NCBI GenBank assembly: GCA_022813625.1 | Contig: JAKLMB010000011.1 | Location: forward strand, 124,001-188,000 | Length of the DNA stretch: 64,000 nt | Reading direction: 5' to 3' | From: Aaosphaeria pasadenensis | Taxonomy: Eukaryota; Ascomycota; Dothideomycetes; Pleosporales | Shown here: piece after piece, positions 61,966-64,000 of the stretch | How positions within the stretch are numbered: position 1 is the stretch's first letter | How the letters are laid out: the number at the start of each line of letters is the position of its first letter | Position numbers and translations under genes: made by a program | The notes under the pieces: generated by a model | What the model was told of the DNA's origin: nothing | The model's input: only the letters and a program-made list of their open reading frames with translations | The model's database searches: none

Positions 61966-62756
61966 TCATGGTAAACACACAAGTTGAGATCGTACATCGG
62001 ATCCACTACCCCCCATTACTTTCGACATAACCTGTGAATAGCGGCGGAAAGCAGCAGCCTGGAATTCCATACCTGCCTCCATCAAAAGAGTAGATTCCTC
62101 CACCATGATATCAATGTTCGCAATGTGATACCTGCAGAATACATCAACCAGCATCTGTCGGAGCAACGAGGCCTTCGGCGCCGCAATGTAATGATCCACG
62201 AGTGTTGACCATTGTGGACTGGGCGTGTTTGGGTTGGTGTACCAGTCGTGTAGAGCATCCAAGGCGTCACGCTGAAGATTGGGGATGTGATACAGTTTAC
62301 CGAAGTAGTGAAGCTGCATCAAGGTGTCGTCGCAATCGTCGACGGTCCGGTTATTGGCTGACTTCCATTCCTTAACGATATCCATGAGGCCGTAACTAGA
62401 GCCGCTTTAGAAGCGCATAGTCGAACAATAGAGCCATGTGACGAAGATATCGAACAGCTCTACGTCTTCCATTGGCAGCTCATGCCTGTTCGTCTTCTCC
62501 ACGCGATATTCGGCAAAGAGCCCTCCGCTGTGTTCAGGCCATTGTTCCAGAAGACGCGTATGAATGCAATAGCTTTTTTTGTTCCCCTCGAGGCTGAGAA
62601 CCGACGTCGTCGATGCGATTGCGTCCCTAACGTTCTGTCAGCAAAGACTATGACATGCCATTCAGTCATCACTGACGCAAAGAATCGCTTCGGCATTGCA
62701 ATATGCTCCACTTCTTCGGTTCGGATGCAAAGATCTCTTGGCATCTGTTTCGGCAT
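61966..62756 (-). pseudogene. BTB/POZ gene interrupted by an in-frame stop
   Basis: From about 62634 down to 61966 one frame reads as a BTB protein but is broken by TAA at 62407-62409. Before it come LSLEGNKKSYCIHTRLLEQW, ELPMEDVELFDIFVTWLYC and STMRF. After it, in the same frame, come SYGLMDIVKEWKSANN, HYFGKLYHIPNLQRDAL and HDWYTNP, which are the expected second half. No intron of workable size removes the stop. The start is uncertain: an ATG at 62756 can be joined, but only through a 38-base intron. It resembles the BTB gene at 37.4 kb in fold and lies at the window's accessory end. It may be a recent pseudogene, a polymorphic stop or a sequence error. Confidence 0.6.
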
Positions 62757-63904
62757 ATTGTTCGTTCTGGACGAGTTCACTGTCTCTGGTTGATTCTGCG
62801 ATTGAGCGTGGGCGATGGTATTTATGACATTGTGTTCGCAGTCCGGTGGACCGTATGATCTGCGAACGAGCAACTCTCTAGCAAAGGTGAACAGCTTTGC
62901 TATGGTACACAAACACACTGGATTTTGCTAGTCGCGTGATAGTCTACGGTCTTGTCTACGGAAGATTCATTATGGCAAAGGCTGAACATCATCATATCGG
63001 AGGGGAGCCGCCGTCAAGATTTGTTTTCTGCGATCCACCTTATGCATTTGTTAGCATTTTTGAACCAAAAAATGAAGATGAAAAACCTCTTTGTGTCAGG
63101 TTTGATTGCAGAAGCGAAATGAGAAATGAGAAATCATAGCAAGCTCTTTGATCATCAGTAGCCGATTGTTACTTACAAATAGCTATTCTGTTCCGAAAGA
63201 GGCTGCCATTCATTTTGTCCAATCAAATTTTGACCATACCGGCCTCTGTGCAAACTGCTACGTGCTGAGAACCAGTTGGATCAAAAGTTCATAAGTACGA
63301 AATTGCTGTCATTAGTGTCCTCGTTGTTATGTGCCATTGTGTTTCGATCGTCCACGGAAGTACCATAACCGCTATCACCTGTTAGCTCTATGCATTACTG
63401 TGGAAAGTATTCGAAACCGCCTGAAGAAGTTGCAGTAAACTCACTTCTATTCAAATTACCCAATATGCATCATAACTAGCCTTTCAAAAATAGATCTTCA
63501 CGGCTTTATCCGTCATGGGAGAAATACATGGATTTGATTAAAGCACACCCTCAAACCCGTAGCCCCCAAAAACCCAAGTCGACATCGGTCCGAAAGGGGA
63601 AATCCATCTTGTATTGGCATACAGGCATGTTGTGTTGTATGCATTGCTATTCGCTAAATTTCGTTGGGTGTGTTGTGATGTGGCCCCGAGTGGCTGCGTG
63701 CCGCGTTTCGAGAGGCGACGAGGGTATTGCAGCCTGAGAGGCCGGGCAAGCACTGAACTTCAGCTGCTGGTGGAGCTGGTGCTTGTCGATAACGAACGGC
63801 GCACAGGTTGTCAGACATGTTATATCACTGACTTTCGAAGCTTTAGTCTGACACAATAATAAACTTTGAGGAATCCCTGTGTTTGAGCTTCTTTTGTGTC
63901 CGGA
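62757..63904. other. right-end spacer
   Basis: About 1.1 kb with no supported gene. It is AT-rich and shows only short frames. The rightmost part should be the promoter of the edge gene. Confidence 0.5.
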
Positions 63905-64000
63905 ATGGCGACAGACGATCTTCTTGCGCCCAGCCCAGCGCTCTCGGCGCCTTCGACACCTCAGCCTCGTGATGGTCAAACATTTGATAATACTGGATAT
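63905..64000 (+). CDS. partial gene running off the right edge
   Basis: An ATG at 63905 opens 32 codons to the window end without a stop. The peptide starts MATDDLLAPSPALSAPSTP and looks like a typical disordered N-terminus. The family cannot be named from this fragment. Confidence 0.45.
   Translation, partial: MATDDLLAPSPALSAPSTPQPRDGQTFDNTGY

Overview
The window is nuclear DNA from a filamentous ascomycete (Pezizomycotina). Nearly every gene is split by short GT-AG introns, mostly 45-80 bases, with one GC-AG intron. The recognisable products are typical of filamentous fungi: UstYa-type oxidase, Zn(II)2Cys6 regulator, peroxisomal acyl-CoA oxidase, HeLo-like N-terminal domain, Bud6 and Pbp1. 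I cannot name class or genus from sequence alone. Twenty protein genes were built exon by exon and checked for phase. In addition there is one doubtful His-rich small gene, one BTB gene broken by an in-frame stop, and one gene running off the right edge. I recognised no rRNA, tRNA, CRISPR array or intact mobile element.

1-5 kb is a small accessory patch: a UstYa/DUF3328 gene (+), a short-chain dehydrogenase (-) ending 53 bases from it, and an MFS sugar transporter (-) with CreA-like motifs upstream. 6.7-11.6 kb holds two signalling genes on the minus strand, LST8 (TOR complex) and a Ptc2/3-type PP2C phosphatase. After a 3 kb gene-free stretch, 14.5-17.7 kb carries a secreted metallo-beta-lactamase-fold protein and an NAD(P)-dependent ketoreductase/epimerase.

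18.5-28.5 kb has the divergent pair BUD6 (polarity, actin nucleation) and PBP1/ataxin-2 (RNA granules), separated by 2.6 kb. An inositol-type transporter follows. Next is a divergent pair: a RING protein with a conserved fungal domain of unknown function, and a protein with a HeLo-like N-terminus but no NTPase. A BTB protein comes after that.

39.7-57.6 kb is mostly housekeeping: acyl-CoA oxidase with a C-terminal SKL, mitochondrial porin, a membrane-anchored J-protein, methionine aminopeptidase 2, a zinc-cluster transcription factor and chorismate synthase. 58.8-61.2 kb encodes a Sec14-like/RhoGAP protein (Ecm25 type). The last 2.8 kb holds the broken BTB gene and the first 32 codons of an edge gene.

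The window is best read as ordinary core genome with accessory islands at 0-5 kb, 14.5-17.7 kb, 31-38 kb and 62 kb. The candidates most worth a second look are the orphan UstYa locus, the RING/unknown-domain gene divergent from the HeLo-like gene, the paired CCTCGG motif before acyl-CoA oxidase, and the BTB gene with a single stop.
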